Assembly: GCA_017613595.1 (NCBI GenBank)
Contig: JAGADM010000100.1
Location: 1-20,823, forward strand
Direction: 5' to 3'
Origin: Lachnospiraceae bacterium
GTDB taxonomy: Bacteria > Bacillota_A > Clostridia > Lachnospirales > Lachnospiraceae
DNA: 20,823 nt
Positions 1-7,756 of this stretch are shown here, in pieces. The first letter of the stretch is position 1; each line of letters starts with the position of its first letter. Made by a program: the position numbers and the translations under genes. The notes under the pieces were generated by a model, which saw nothing but the letters and a program-made list of their open reading frames with translations, had not been told where the DNA came from and searched no databases.

Positions 1-141
1 CGGCCGTCGCAGCCTACTCGTAACCTTTCGGTGCGCAGCATCGGGGAGGTATTCCGAAGGTTGTTCCCTGCGCCTCTCACCGACCGGCTGCTCTCTGTAG
101 GTTCGTGCCAACGTACTATGTCCCGTCAAAGCCTTTTGCTT
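1..141 (-). promoter_or_regulatory. T-box leader RNA, 5' portion, truncated by the window edge
   Basis: Read on the minus strand, this transcript has the ordered hallmarks of a T-box Stem I: an AGTA motif (about 116-113), AGAGAGC followed by CCGG and GGTGAGAGG (about 96-70), then GAAUACC (about 55-49), and finally a GAGUAGGCUGCGACGG element (about 22-7) resembling the linker and Stem III start in clostridial T-boxes. The T-box bulge and antiterminator would lie off the left edge. T-box leaders sense uncharged tRNA and control aminoacyl-tRNA synthetase or amino-acid genes, so a minus-strand gene of that kind should start beyond position 1. By analogy with the usual GAA-NNN layout, the specifier may be UAC (Tyr). 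ACC (Thr) one base later cannot be excluded. Confidence 0.8.
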
Positions 142-147
142 ACCGTG

Positions 148-176
148 ATTATAGAGAGAACGGAACCGTTTGTCAA
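148..176 (-). promoter_or_regulatory. Sigma-A promoter of the T-box leader
   Basis: On the minus strand, TTGACA (176-171) and TATAAT (153-148) are both exact consensus hexamers separated by exactly 17 bases. Transcription would start near 141, immediately upstream of the T-box Stem I. Confidence 0.9.
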
Positions 177-281
177 GCATTTTCCGAAAAGGGCGGAGCG
201 GGCGGTAACAAAGCGCGCCGGGCGGCAGGGGTGAGGCATGACAAGCAGGCGTGGTATTTTCCGAAATAAACCCGCTTTTAC
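177..281. other. Spacer between divergent promoters
   Basis: This GC-rich stretch separates the leftward T-box promoter from the rightward lysozyme promoter. I see no gene, terminator or strong repeat in it. A short open frame that crosses 31-234 on the plus strand runs antisense to the T-box and has no ribosome binding site. Confidence 0.5.
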
Positions 282-310
282 TTGAATAATTGCGCGTTTT
301 CACATATACT
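282..310 (+). promoter_or_regulatory. Promoter of the GH25 gene
   Basis: TTGAAT (282-287) and TATACT (305-310) are separated by 17 bases. The predicted start of transcription, near 317, lies downstream of an in-frame TTG at 290. This rules out 290 as the translation start and supports 347 or 353. Confidence 0.7.
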
Positions 311-352
311 CTTTGTGGGGGCATTTCCCAAATAAATCAGATTGGAATGAAC

Positions 353-2026
353 ATGGAACAGGAAGAGATCATCGGACAATTGAAGAAACACCTGAGGCTG
401 TGGCGGACGATCGCGTGGGTGCTTACGGCGCTTATGATATGCGCTACCGTGGCCTTGTTTATGTTATGGCAGAAACTGGAAAAGGAGAAGAAGGAGGAGG
501 TTCCCGAAGACCCGGCTCCGACCAGCGCTTTCTGCATTACGAACGCGGACGAGCGGATCGCGGCGTTCAACGGCGAATATACGCACTGTACCGCGCAGAC
601 CGAGACGATCCTCGGATGGCAGTACATCTCATTTGTCTATCCGAACGGAATGAAGATGAGTGCGCGGAACGAGTATCCAGTTACGGCGGACGGGCAGCCC
701 GATAAGATCGAGAATACCTTTTCGATGATCCTTTCGAAAGGGAAGGACTGCAGGGAGTGCAGAAACAACATTACGATCAATAACATTTTCGAGGCTGCGG
801 CCGTGACGCCGATCAGCTTCAACGGAGTGGATTATCTGATTGTTGACAGCGGCGATGACACCTACAACTTCATCAATCTGGAGACGCTCGACGAAGCGCT
901 TGCGGTCCGTTTTGAGGAAGTTGTAAAGCAGTATTTCGACGTTAAGAAGACCGAAGAGAATAACATATCCGTAACGGCCGGCGGCGCGGAGTTCGTGTAT
1001 GATTCGGACGAGGCGGCGGTTTCCTTCGCGGGCTTCCGGATTGAGCGGAACGACAAGGGGCTCTATGTGATCTCAAGTCCGGTGTGCCTCGCGGAGGGCG
1101 AGTACATCGGCTATATCGACGGTATGGTTGTTCCGTCGGGCAGCCGCTTCGCATTTATCGAGGCAAAGTTCGGCGCGTACGTCGGATTTGAATATGACGA
1201 TCCCGAGAGTACGAAGATCATTACGCCGGTTTCCGAACCGATCGAGAATCCGGTCGTGCTTTCCGCAACGGGTTCGGGGCGGTACTATCTGCCGCGTTAC
1301 CGGAATGTATCGAACTACACATTCAACTGGGACAACCTGAAGATTTACGATGACGGCTTCCGTGAGATGACCGACGACGAGGGCAATGTCATTTCGAAGA
1401 TGGGCATCGACGTGTCGCATCACAACAACAATAAGGGTAAGATCGACTGGCAGCAGGTGAAGCAGGCAGGTATCGAATTTGCCATTATCCGTCTCGGTTA
1501 CCGCGGTTCCGGCGAGGGAACGCTCGAGCCCGATAACTACGCTGAGGAGAATGTTAAGGGCGCCGCTGCGGCGGGTCTCGACATCGGCGTATATTTCTAC
1601 ACGCAGGCGATCACCGAAGCCGAAGCAGTCGCGGAGGCGGATTACCTTATCAACCGGCTGAAGGAATACGGCGTGGAGGTTAAGCTCCCGCTTGTTATCG
1701 ATACCGAGCTTTACGAAACGAAGAAGACCGCGCGCGGCAACATGATCAGCCGTGCACAGCGCACCAAATGCCTGAAGGCGTTCTGCGAGCGCGTGGTTGC
1801 GGCAGGCTACACGCCGATGATCTACGCGAGCACCCGCTGGTCAATCCTCAATTTTGACCGCGACGCGCTTTCGGAATATCCGTTCTGGTTCGCGTTCTAC
1901 GGCGAGAACGTAACCTACCGCTTTGACTTCTGTATCTGGCAGTACACAAGCGAGGGCAAGGTTCCGGGCATCACCGGCGATGTCGATCTCGACATCATGC
2001 TGATGGAACCTAAGATGAATAAGTAA
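353..2026 (+). CDS. Membrane-anchored GH25 lysozyme-like hydrolase
   Basis: The protein has 557 residues from this ATG. GGA six bases upstream favours 353 over the ATG at 347. Residues 17-39 form one membrane helix after a short charged N-terminus, followed by a Lys/Glu-rich linker, so most of the chain should sit outside the membrane. Residues 350-557 match glycoside hydrolase family 25, which cleaves the MurNAc-GlcNAc bond of peptidoglycan. The strand starting MGIDVSHH supplies Asp353, and VIDTE supplies Asp450 and Glu452, so the acidic catalytic set is intact. The CIWQYTS segment near the C-terminus is also typical. Residues about 50-345 match nothing I recognise; they are rich in aromatic and acidic residues and probably form one or more beta-rich domains. 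The gene has its own promoter and is followed by a long inverted repeat. The lysozyme call is confident; the cellular role (wall remodelling or lysis) is inferred. Confidence 0.88.
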   Translation: MEQEEIIGQLKKHLRLWRTIAWVLTALMICATVALFMLWQKLEKEKKEEVPEDPAPTSAFCITNADERIAAFNGEYTHCTAQTETILGWQYISFVYPNGMKMSARNEYPVTADGQPDKIENTFSMILSKGKDCRECRNNITINNIFEAAAVTPISFNGVDYLIVDSGDDTYNFINLETLDEALAVRFEEVVKQYFDVKKTEENNISVTAGGAEFVYDSDEAAVSFAGFRIERNDKGLYVISSPVCLAEGEYIGYIDGMVVPSGSRFAFIEAKFGAYVGFEYDDPESTKIITPVSEPIENPVVLSATGSGRYYLPRYRNVSNYTFNWDNLKIYDDGFREMTDDEGNVISKMGIDVSHHNNNKGKIDWQQVKQAGIEFAIIRLGYRGSGEGTLEPDNYAEENVKGAAAAGLDIGVYFYTQAITEAEAVAEADYLINRLKEYGVEVKLPLVIDTELYETKKTARGNMISRAQRTKCLKAFCERVVAAGYTPMIYASTRWSILNFDRDALSEYPFWFAFYGENVTYRFDFCIWQYTSEGKVPGITGDVDLDIMLMEPKMNK

Positions 2027-2035
2027 TAAAATGAG

Positions 2036-2103
2036 ACACGGTTTCGGACATGCTTTCTCCGGAAAATGAAGACGGAGGACTTGACATTTGTCTGAAACCG
2101 TGT
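2036..2103 (+). repeat. 15-bp inverted repeat interlocked with the clpB promoter
   Basis: The arms ACACGGTTTCGGACA (2036-2050) and TGTCTGAAACCGTGT (2089-2103) are reverse complements except for one G/T position. A 38-base gap between them contains an inner CTCCG/CGGAG pair (2057-2061 and 2073-2077). The right arm lies wholly within the -35/-10 spacer and ends on the base before the -10. No T-tract follows, so a simple terminator for the lysozyme gene is less likely than an operator, though an RNA stem is possible. Confidence 0.75.
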
Positions 2104-2109
2104 TATGTT
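2081..2109 (+). promoter_or_regulatory. Promoter of clpB
   Basis: An exact TTGACA (2081-2086) is followed after 17 bases by TATGTT (2104-2109). Transcription would start near 2116, giving a leader of about 150 bases. I see no CIRCE element (TTAGCACTC/GAGTGCTAA) and no CtsR heptad repeat (GGTCAAA) here, although these are the usual controls of clpB in Firmicutes. Confidence 0.7.
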
Positions 2110-2120
2110 ATATTTGTGCT

Positions 2121-2249
2121 ATGAGATATAGAACAACTAAAGCAGAAAAAGTGTTGTGTCAAGCGAGCGGAATTGCCGATAAAGCGGTGACAGCGTTTCG
2201 CCGGCATGACGCAGAAAATTACAGATTACCGGGAGAGTATCCCGTTTGA
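2121..2249 (+). CDS. Possible 42-residue leader ORF in the clpB 5' region
   Basis: An ATG at 2121 opens a 42-codon frame ending in TGA at 2247-2249, 15 bases before the clpB start. The product is basic at its N-terminus (starting MRYRTTKAEK) and has no recognisable domain or membrane helix. The ATG lies only about 5 bases from the predicted start of transcription and has no ribosome binding site, so translation would have to be nearly leaderless. The frame may be chance; it is recorded because it fills most of the leader. Confidence 0.2.
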   Translation: MRYRTTKAEKVLCQASGIADKAVTAFRRHDAENYRLPGEYPV

Positions 2250-2264
2250 GAAGAAGGTGATGGT

Positions 2265-4847
2265 ATGAACATCAATAAGTTTACGCAGAAATCATTGGAA
2301 GCGGTACAGGCAAGTGAGAAGCTCGCATACGATTACGGCAATCCGGAGATCCGTTCGGAGCACCTTATGTATGCCCTTTTACAGGATCCGGAGGGTTTAA
2401 TCCCGAAGCTTTTTGCGAAGATGGGTATTACTGTTGAGGTGTTCGCGGCTCAGGTCAAAGGCGTGATTGAGCGGCAGCCGAGAGTGCAGGGCGGCAATGT
2501 CGGTATCTCGCAGGGACTCAATAAGGTTCTGATCTATGCCGAGGATGAGGCAAAGGGCATGGGCGATTCCTATGTCAGTGTCGAGCACCTTTTCCTGTCA
2601 CTTTTAAAGTATGCCGAGCGTGAGACGGCGGCGCTGTTCCGCGACTTCCGGATTACGAGAGAGGACTTCTTGAAGGCCCTCGCGACGGTCCGCGGCAACC
2701 AGCAGGTCAACACCGACAATCCCGAAGCAACTTATGACACACTTGAGAAATACGGCTACGATCTTGTGGAGCGCGCCCGTGCGCAGAAGCTGGATCCGGT
2801 CATCGGACGTGATTCCGAGATCCGTAACGTGATTCGTATCCTTTCCCGTAAGACGAAGAACAACCCCGTTCTGATCGGTGAGCCCGGCGTCGGTAAGACT
2901 GCCGTTGTCGAGGGACTGGCGCAGCGTATCGTAAACGGCGACGTGCCGGAGGGACTGCGCGACAAGATTCTGTTCTCGCTTGATATGAGCGCTCTTGTCG
3001 CCGGAGCCAAATACCGCGGCGAGTTCGAGGAACGTCTGAAGGCGGTCCTTGAAGAAGTGAAGAAGAGTAACGGCAGGATCATCCTGTTTATCGATGAACT
3101 GCATACCATCGTCGGAGCCGGAAAGACCGACGGCGCGATGGATGCGGGCAATATGTTAAAGCCGATGCTTGCAAGAGGCGAGCTGCATTGTATCGGCGCG
3201 ACCACGCTCAATGAATACCGTCAGTATGTGGAGAAGGACGCGGCCCTTGAGCGCCGTTTCCAGCCGGTACTGGTGGATGAGCCGACCGTGGAGGATACGA
3301 TCTCTATCCTGCGCGGTCTGAAAGAACGTTATGAAGTATTCCACGGAGTTAAGATTGCCGACAACGCTCTTGTCAGCGCGGCAGTCCTTTCGCACCGCTA
3401 CATTTCGGACCGTTTCCTTCCGGATAAGGCTATCGACCTTGTCGATGAAGCATGCGCTCTCATAAAGACCGAGCTTGACTCGATGCCGACCGAGATGGAC
3501 GACATGCGCCGTTCGATCATGCAGCTTGAGATCGAGGCCGCGGCACTCCGCAAGGAGTCCGACCCCGCGTCCGCGGAGCGTCTTGCCGCGATCGAGAAGG
3601 AGATGCAGGAGAAGAAAGACACATTTGCCGTAAAGAAGGCGCAATGGGATTCCGAGAAGGAAGCCATTGAGAAGATCCGCCGCATCAAGGAGGAGCAGGA
3701 GGAAGTCAGCAAGCAGATTGCGGAAGCGGAGAGAACCTACAATCTCGAAAAGGCCGCGGAGCTGAAATACGGCAAGTTGCCGAAGCTTGCGCAGGAGCTC
3801 GCGGACGCCGAAGCGAAGACCAAAGGCGCCGACGACGCGCTCGTTCATGAGACCGTGGACGAGGACGAGATCGCGAAGATCGTGTCCCGCTGGACCGGCA
3901 TCCCGGTTGCGAAACTGACCGAGGGCGAGAGGCAGAAGACACTCCGCCTCGGAGACCTGCTGCATGAGCGTGTGATCGGTCAGGACGAAGCCGTGACGAG
4001 AGTGACGGAGGCAATCCTCCGCTCGAAAGCCGGCATCAAGGATCCGACCAAACCGATCGGCTCAATGCTGTTCCTCGGACCTACCGGTGTCGGTAAGACG
4101 GAGCTTGCGAAGGCATTGGCGGAGGCCCTGTTCGACAACGAACAGAACATGGTCCGTATCGATATGAGTGAATATATGGAGAAGCACAGCGTCGCGAGAC
4201 TGATCGGTGCGCCTCCCGGATATGTCGGCTACGACGAGGGCGGCCAGCTGACCGAAGCGGTGCGCAGAAAGCCTTATTCGGTTGTTCTGTTCGATGAGGT
4301 GGAGAAAGCGCATCCCGATGTGTTCAACGTGCTTCTGCAGGTACTCGATGACGGCCGTATCACAGACTCAAAGGGCCGCACGGTCGACTTCAAGAATACG
4401 ATTCTCATTATGACCTCGAACCTCGGAGCGGACTATCTGTTAGACGGTATCCGCGAGGACGGCACGATTTCCGAAGAGAGCAGAACCATGGTTCAGAACG
4501 AGCTCCGTGTGCATTTCCGTCCGGAGTTCCTGAACCGTCTCGATGAGATCATCATGTTCAAGCCGCTCACGAAGGACAACATCAACGGCATCATTGAACT
4601 GCTGATGAAGGACCTGAACGAACGGCTGCATGACCAGCGGATCACCGTGAAGCTGACGCCGGAGGCGGTCGCATTTGCCGTCGATTCCGCGTACGATCCG
4701 ATCTACGGAGCGAGACCGTTGAAGCGTTACATTCAGCGTAATGTGGAGACGCTCAGCGCGAAGATGATCCTTTCGGGCGAGGTGCAGTCGGGCGATACCA
4801 TCCTTCTCGATGTCGAGAACGGCGCGCTTACGGGAAGGAAGGCGTGA
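2265..4847 (+). CDS. clpB: ATP-dependent disaggregase ClpB
   Basis: The protein has 860 residues, normal for ClpB, which works with DnaK to pull polypeptides out of aggregates in the cytoplasm. All parts are present in order. The N-terminal Clp repeat domain covers about 1-150. The first AAA+ module has Walker A GEPGVGKT at 205-212 and Walker B with Asp277-Glu278. A long charged coiled-coil M domain covers about 400-530 and distinguishes ClpB from ClpA and ClpC. The second AAA+ module has Walker [10 protein letters not shown] at 605-613 and Walker B with Asp677-Glu678, followed by the C-terminal domain. The ATG is preceded by AAGGTGAT. The gene looks monocistronic, with its own promoter upstream and a strong terminator at 4946-4985. 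Control by an unusual inverted repeat rather than CIRCE or CtsR is inferred. Confidence 0.97.
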   Translation: MNINKFTQKSLEAVQASEKLAYDYGNPEIRSEHLMYALLQDPEGLIPKLFAKMGITVEVFAAQVKGVIERQPRVQGGNVGISQGLNKVLIYAEDEAKGMGDSYVSVEHLFLSLLKYAERETAALFRDFRITREDFLKALATVRGNQQVNTDNPEATYDTLEKYGYDLVERARAQKLDPVIGRDSEIRNVIRILSRKTKNNPVLIGEPGVGKTAVVEGLAQRIVNGDVPEGLRDKILFSLDMSALVAGAKYRGEFEERLKAVLEEVKKSNGRIILFIDELHTIVGAGKTDGAMDAGNMLKPMLARGELHCIGATTLNEYRQYVEKDAALERRFQPVLVDEPTVEDTISILRGLKERYEVFHGVKIADNALVSAAVLSHRYISDRFLPDKAIDLVDEACALIKTELDSMPTEMDDMRRSIMQLEIEAAALRKESDPASAERLAAIEKEMQEKKDTFAVKKAQWDSEKEAIEKIRRIKEEQEEVSKQIAEAERTYNLEKAAELKYGKLPKLAQELADAEAKTKGADDALVHETVDEDEIAKIVSRWTGIPVAKLTEGERQKTLRLGDLLHERVIGQDEAVTRVTEAILRSKAGIKDPTKPIGSMLFLGPTGVGKTELAKALAEALFDNEQNMVRIDMSEYMEKHSVARLIGAPPGYVGYDEGGQLTEAVRRKPYSVVLFDEVEKAHPDVFNVLLQVLDDGRITDSKGRTVDFKNTILIMTSNLGADYLLDGIREDGTISEESRTMVQNELRVHFRPEFLNRLDEIIMFKPLTKDNINGIIELLMKDLNERLHDQRITVKLTPEAVAFAVDSAYDPIYGARPLKRYIQRNVETLSAKMILSGEVQSGDTILLDVENGALTGRKA

Positions 4848-4945
4848 GAGGCATTTAAAGGCGCTTTGCGAGTGAATGAAGGCGAACCGCAATCTCGCAA
4901 AAACGGAGTAAAATGATAAGCAAAATGCAAAGTTAAATGTCAGAA

Positions 4946-4985
4946 CCCCTGGCGCGTTCGGGAATGCGTCAGGGGCTTTCTTTTT
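4946..4985 (+). terminator. Rho-independent terminator of clpB
   Basis: The arms CCCCTGGCGCGTT and AATGCGTCAGGGG, allowing G-U pairs, form a stem of about 13 bp around a CGGG loop. A T-rich tract (CTTTCTTTTT) follows. Confidence 0.93.
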
Positions 4986-5019
4986 CGAGAAAAGGGTGGA
5001 AGAAAAACTTGAAATGTAG

Positions 5020-5025
5020 TATAAT
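5020..5025 (+). promoter_or_regulatory. Probable -10 element of the BspA-like gene
   Basis: TATAAT at 5020-5025 is an exact -10 hexamer placed after the clpB terminator. The position 17 bases upstream holds only TGGAAG, a poor -35 match. A start of transcription near 5032 excludes the GTG at 5038 as a well-placed initiator and fits translation from 5122. Confidence 0.55.
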
Positions 5026-5121
5026 AACTCTAATAGAGTGAAAGTGCGGCGTCGGGCTTTTCGCGGCGTGCGGAGCTCTAAAAATGTGACCGATATTACA
5101 GAGACAAGGCAGGTACGATTC

Positions 5122-7620
5122 ATGAAGAAACGCATTATGCGGATAGGTACGGTTATGGTGCTGACACTCAGCCTCCTCGGGGTTCTTTTCGTGCGTATGC
5201 AGGGAAGCGCCAAGGCCGGAACAAGGTGTGAGATTGACCCGGGGTTGTTTAAGGCTGCGATAATCAACTGTGTCAATGCCGGCAATGAAATTAAAGAAAT
5301 TAAAGTCAGCAATAAGAAGGTAACGGGCGAAGAATACAACCTCAGCACGGATAATAAGGTTGTCGGTGTGTTTAATGCAGGGGTATTTACCATTTGCCCT
5401 AAAAATACCGGCGATCAGATCGCGTTTACCGGAGACTGCTTCGGATTGTTGTCACAGGAAGATTATTATACCCCTCAGGGATGCAGCAACGCGCTGATCA
5501 GTCTTGAAAAGGTTGACCTTTCCGGCATCGATTTCAGTCAGGTAACGAATATGGCCAGCTTCTTCTCGGGCTGCCCCAGGCTTTATTCCATTAAGATGGA
5601 TCTGAGCAATGCTTCATTGGTTACGAGTTATCGCTATACCTTCCGTGACTGCATCGGATTAACGAGTCTGGAGGCCGGAGTGATCAACACGACAAGCGTT
5701 ACGGATGCCAACTCCATGCTGGCAAGTACCGCAATCCCATCCTTCTCTTTCGCAAATTTCAGTATCAATAGCACAACACTGACAGACATGTCGCAGTTCT
5801 TCGACGGATGCCATTATCTTCAGAGTGTAGACATGTCAACGGTGAATTACGTTTCCGGTGACGCCGTAAGAAAGATGAATATGATGTTCCAGAACTGCTC
5901 ATCCCTTTCTTCCATTACGATGGGCCGGCTTTCACTTGGTAAAAACTGTGAGGCAGTTGCATTGTTTATGGGCTGTAGCGGACTCACGAATGTAGATATG
6001 AGTGCTGTTACTCTGACGGGCTTTAAGTCTATGAAGAACTGGTTTACAGATTGCACTTCTCTTCGGTCCATCAACCTCAGTTCTCTGGATACCAGCACTA
6101 TCCAGGTTATGGAAGGTTTGTTCAGCGGTTGCACAAAACTGGAAAGCGTCAATCTGAAGAACTGGAACACTGCAAAGGTCAGATCGATGGCATGTATGTT
6201 TGAAAACTGTTCTTCTTTGGTAAGTGCTGATTTAAGCAGTTTTTCATGCGAAAAGCTCACGTTGAGCCGTCCTACTAATTCTTCCGGCTCCTTGTATCGA
6301 GATCCCGGCGCATGGTGCATGTTTAAATACTGCTCAAATCTTAAATACGTGGATCTGAGCGGGTTCGCCTCCGGTCTAAATAGTAGTGGAGAAGTGGTTG
6401 AAGCAAATTTTGATATGGAAGAAATGTTCTATTGGTGCTTTAATCTGGAGGCGGTGAACTTTAGCAGGTTTAATCCGGAGGTTGCCGAAGGAAAGGTATA
6501 CCAATCCAGACAGCAGATATTTGGAATAAATGACGGCGCAAACTATGACGATAAGTTGACGCATGTATGTATGTCCAGTCAGGCCTTGATGACTAATTTC
6601 TACAAATCCGCGTATGGGACTTATTCGTCTACATCGATTAAGTCACACGAATTTCCGAATGGTATTTGCCTTGGCTGCGGCAACTGTCAGGGTGTGGTTG
6701 AAAACGGCCATCACAATATGCAAAACGGTGTATGCACGTACTGTGGTTACGGCGGAAGCCATTCTTATCAAATGTCGGCTTCGGTTACGCTGAAGGCCAA
6801 TCTTTCCATGAATCTTGCGTTCTATCTGCCGGATGAAATTGTGAATGACGCGGGCGCCTATGTTTTGGTAACATTGCCGGGCAGAACGGTGCAGCTTTTC
6901 GTTAAGGAATCGGCTGAAGTCATGATCAATAAGAAGACATGGCGCAGTGTGTCCTACGAACTGGCCGCAAAGGAGATGGCCGATGAGGCCTCCGTAAAGG
7001 TCTATAACGGAAACAACCAAGTGGTATATGAACCGTCCGCTACCGTTTCCGTTAAGAGTTACGGTGAGTCGTTATTGAATGATTCTTCGTATACCACCCG
7101 ACAGAAGAATATGGTCAGAGCCATGCTGAATTACGGCGCTTACGCGCAGAAGCATTTTAAGTATAATACGGATAACCTCGCGAATTCCAGCTGTGCACAG
7201 ACACCTTCGAGCGCGCAGACAATTCTGAACGCGACCGGTGACTATGCGCTTGTGGTACAGGACAACGGAGCGAACGGTGTAAACTGCGCTGGATGTTCGC
7301 TGCTCCTTGAGGACGCGGTTAAAGTCCGTTACTGGTTCACATTTGACAGTTCTCTTTCTACCGCTCAGAGGAATGCGCTGATTAATTCCATGCAGCTCAC
7401 GAAATCGGGCAGCAAATACTATTATGAATCCGCTCCCCGTACGGTTCTTTACTGGGGGTACACTAATATATACGGAACCGGAAACTATCATATAGAGTAT
7501 AGCGTTGTTTCCTACATCCGTGATGTGCTGACGATGAAACAGAGCGGCTCTCTCGTGAATCTCGTCAGATCCATGTATGATTACTGGAAGGCTGCTGAAG
7601 ATTATGCGACCGAGTATTGA
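5122..7620 (+). CDS. Secreted BspA-like leucine-rich repeat protein
   Basis: The protein has 832 residues from the ATG at 5122, which has AGG eight bases upstream and opens a classic signal peptide: MKKR, a hydrophobic stretch at about 10-24, and a probable cut after AKA at 30-32. A GTG frame upstream extends it by 28 residues but would bury the signal. Residues about 128-450 carry repeats of the form LxxVDLS...VTxMxxxFxxCxxL, typical of BspA/DUF285 (PARCEL) surface proteins thought to act in adhesion or binding. Cys516, Cys519, Cys522, Cys538 and Cys541 form a compact Cys-rich knot that could bind zinc. Residues about 545-832 form a separate C-terminal domain that I have no name for. No LPXTG motif or C-terminal membrane helix is present, so the anchoring is unclear. 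The gene is visibly more AT-rich than its neighbours, which hints at different constraint or acquisition. Confidence 0.88.
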   Translation: MKKRIMRIGTVMVLTLSLLGVLFVRMQGSAKAGTRCEIDPGLFKAAIINCVNAGNEIKEIKVSNKKVTGEEYNLSTDNKVVGVFNAGVFTICPKNTGDQIAFTGDCFGLLSQEDYYTPQGCSNALISLEKVDLSGIDFSQVTNMASFFSGCPRLYSIKMDLSNASLVTSYRYTFRDCIGLTSLEAGVINTTSVTDANSMLASTAIPSFSFANFSINSTTLTDMSQFFDGCHYLQSVDMSTVNYVSGDAVRKMNMMFQNCSSLSSITMGRLSLGKNCEAVALFMGCSGLTNVDMSAVTLTGFKSMKNWFTDCTSLRSINLSSLDTSTIQVMEGLFSGCTKLESVNLKNWNTAKVRSMACMFENCSSLVSADLSSFSCEKLTLSRPTNSSGSLYRDPGAWCMFKYCSNLKYVDLSGFASGLNSSGEVVEANFDMEEMFYWCFNLEAVNFSRFNPEVAEGKVYQSRQQIFGINDGANYDDKLTHVCMSSQALMTNFYKSAYGTYSSTSIKSHEFPNGICLGCGNCQGVVENGHHNMQNGVCTYCGYGGSHSYQMSASVTLKANLSMNLAFYLPDEIVNDAGAYVLVTLPGRTVQLFVKESAEVMINKKTWRSVSYELAAKEMADEASVKVYNGNNQVVYEPSATVSVKSYGESLLNDSSYTTRQKNMVRAMLNYGAYAQKHFKYNTDNLANSSCAQTPSSAQTILNATGDYALVVQDNGANGVNCAGCSLLLEDAVKVRYWFTFDSSLSTAQRNALINSMQLTKSGSKYYYESAPRTVLYWGYTNIYGTGNYHIEYSVVSYIRDVLTMKQSGSLVNLVRSMYDYWKAAEDYATEY

Positions 7621-7645
7621 TTGAACATCTTGACAGAAATGAATC

Positions 7646-7680
7646 AAGGCCCTGTGCGGAAATCCGTACAGGGCCTTTTC
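7646..7680 (+). terminator. Terminator between convergent bspA-like gene and parC
   Basis: GGCCCTGTGCGGA (7648-7660) and TCCGTACAGGGCC (7663-7675) form a near-perfect stem followed by TTTT on the plus strand. It lies between genes that converge, so it may also stop transcription from parC, although the minus-strand T-run is poor (TTGATT). Confidence 0.88.
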
Positions 7681-7756
7681 TATGATGCTTCTTCGGTTTT
7701 GCGCGTATCTCCGCAGGGAGTTCTCGACGGCGTGTGAGCCTTTCGGTATGCTTCTC

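Noticed and set aside
2031..2069. 12-codon ATG frame after the lysozyme gene
   Set aside because: It is too short, lies inside the inverted repeat and upstream of the clpB promoter, and has no ribosome binding site.
2104..2264. CIRCE or CtsR operator for clpB
   Set aside because: No TTAGCACTC/GAGTGCTAA pair and no GGTCAAA heptad repeat is present.
3156..3965. Minus-strand open frame of about 269 codons inside clpB
   Set aside because: It is antisense to the AAA+ and M-domain coding region, with Arg/Leu-rich low-information sequence.
5038..5121. Upstream GTG start for the BspA-like gene
   Set aside because: It would put 28 charged residues ahead of a clean signal peptide and begins about 6 bases after the predicted start of transcription.
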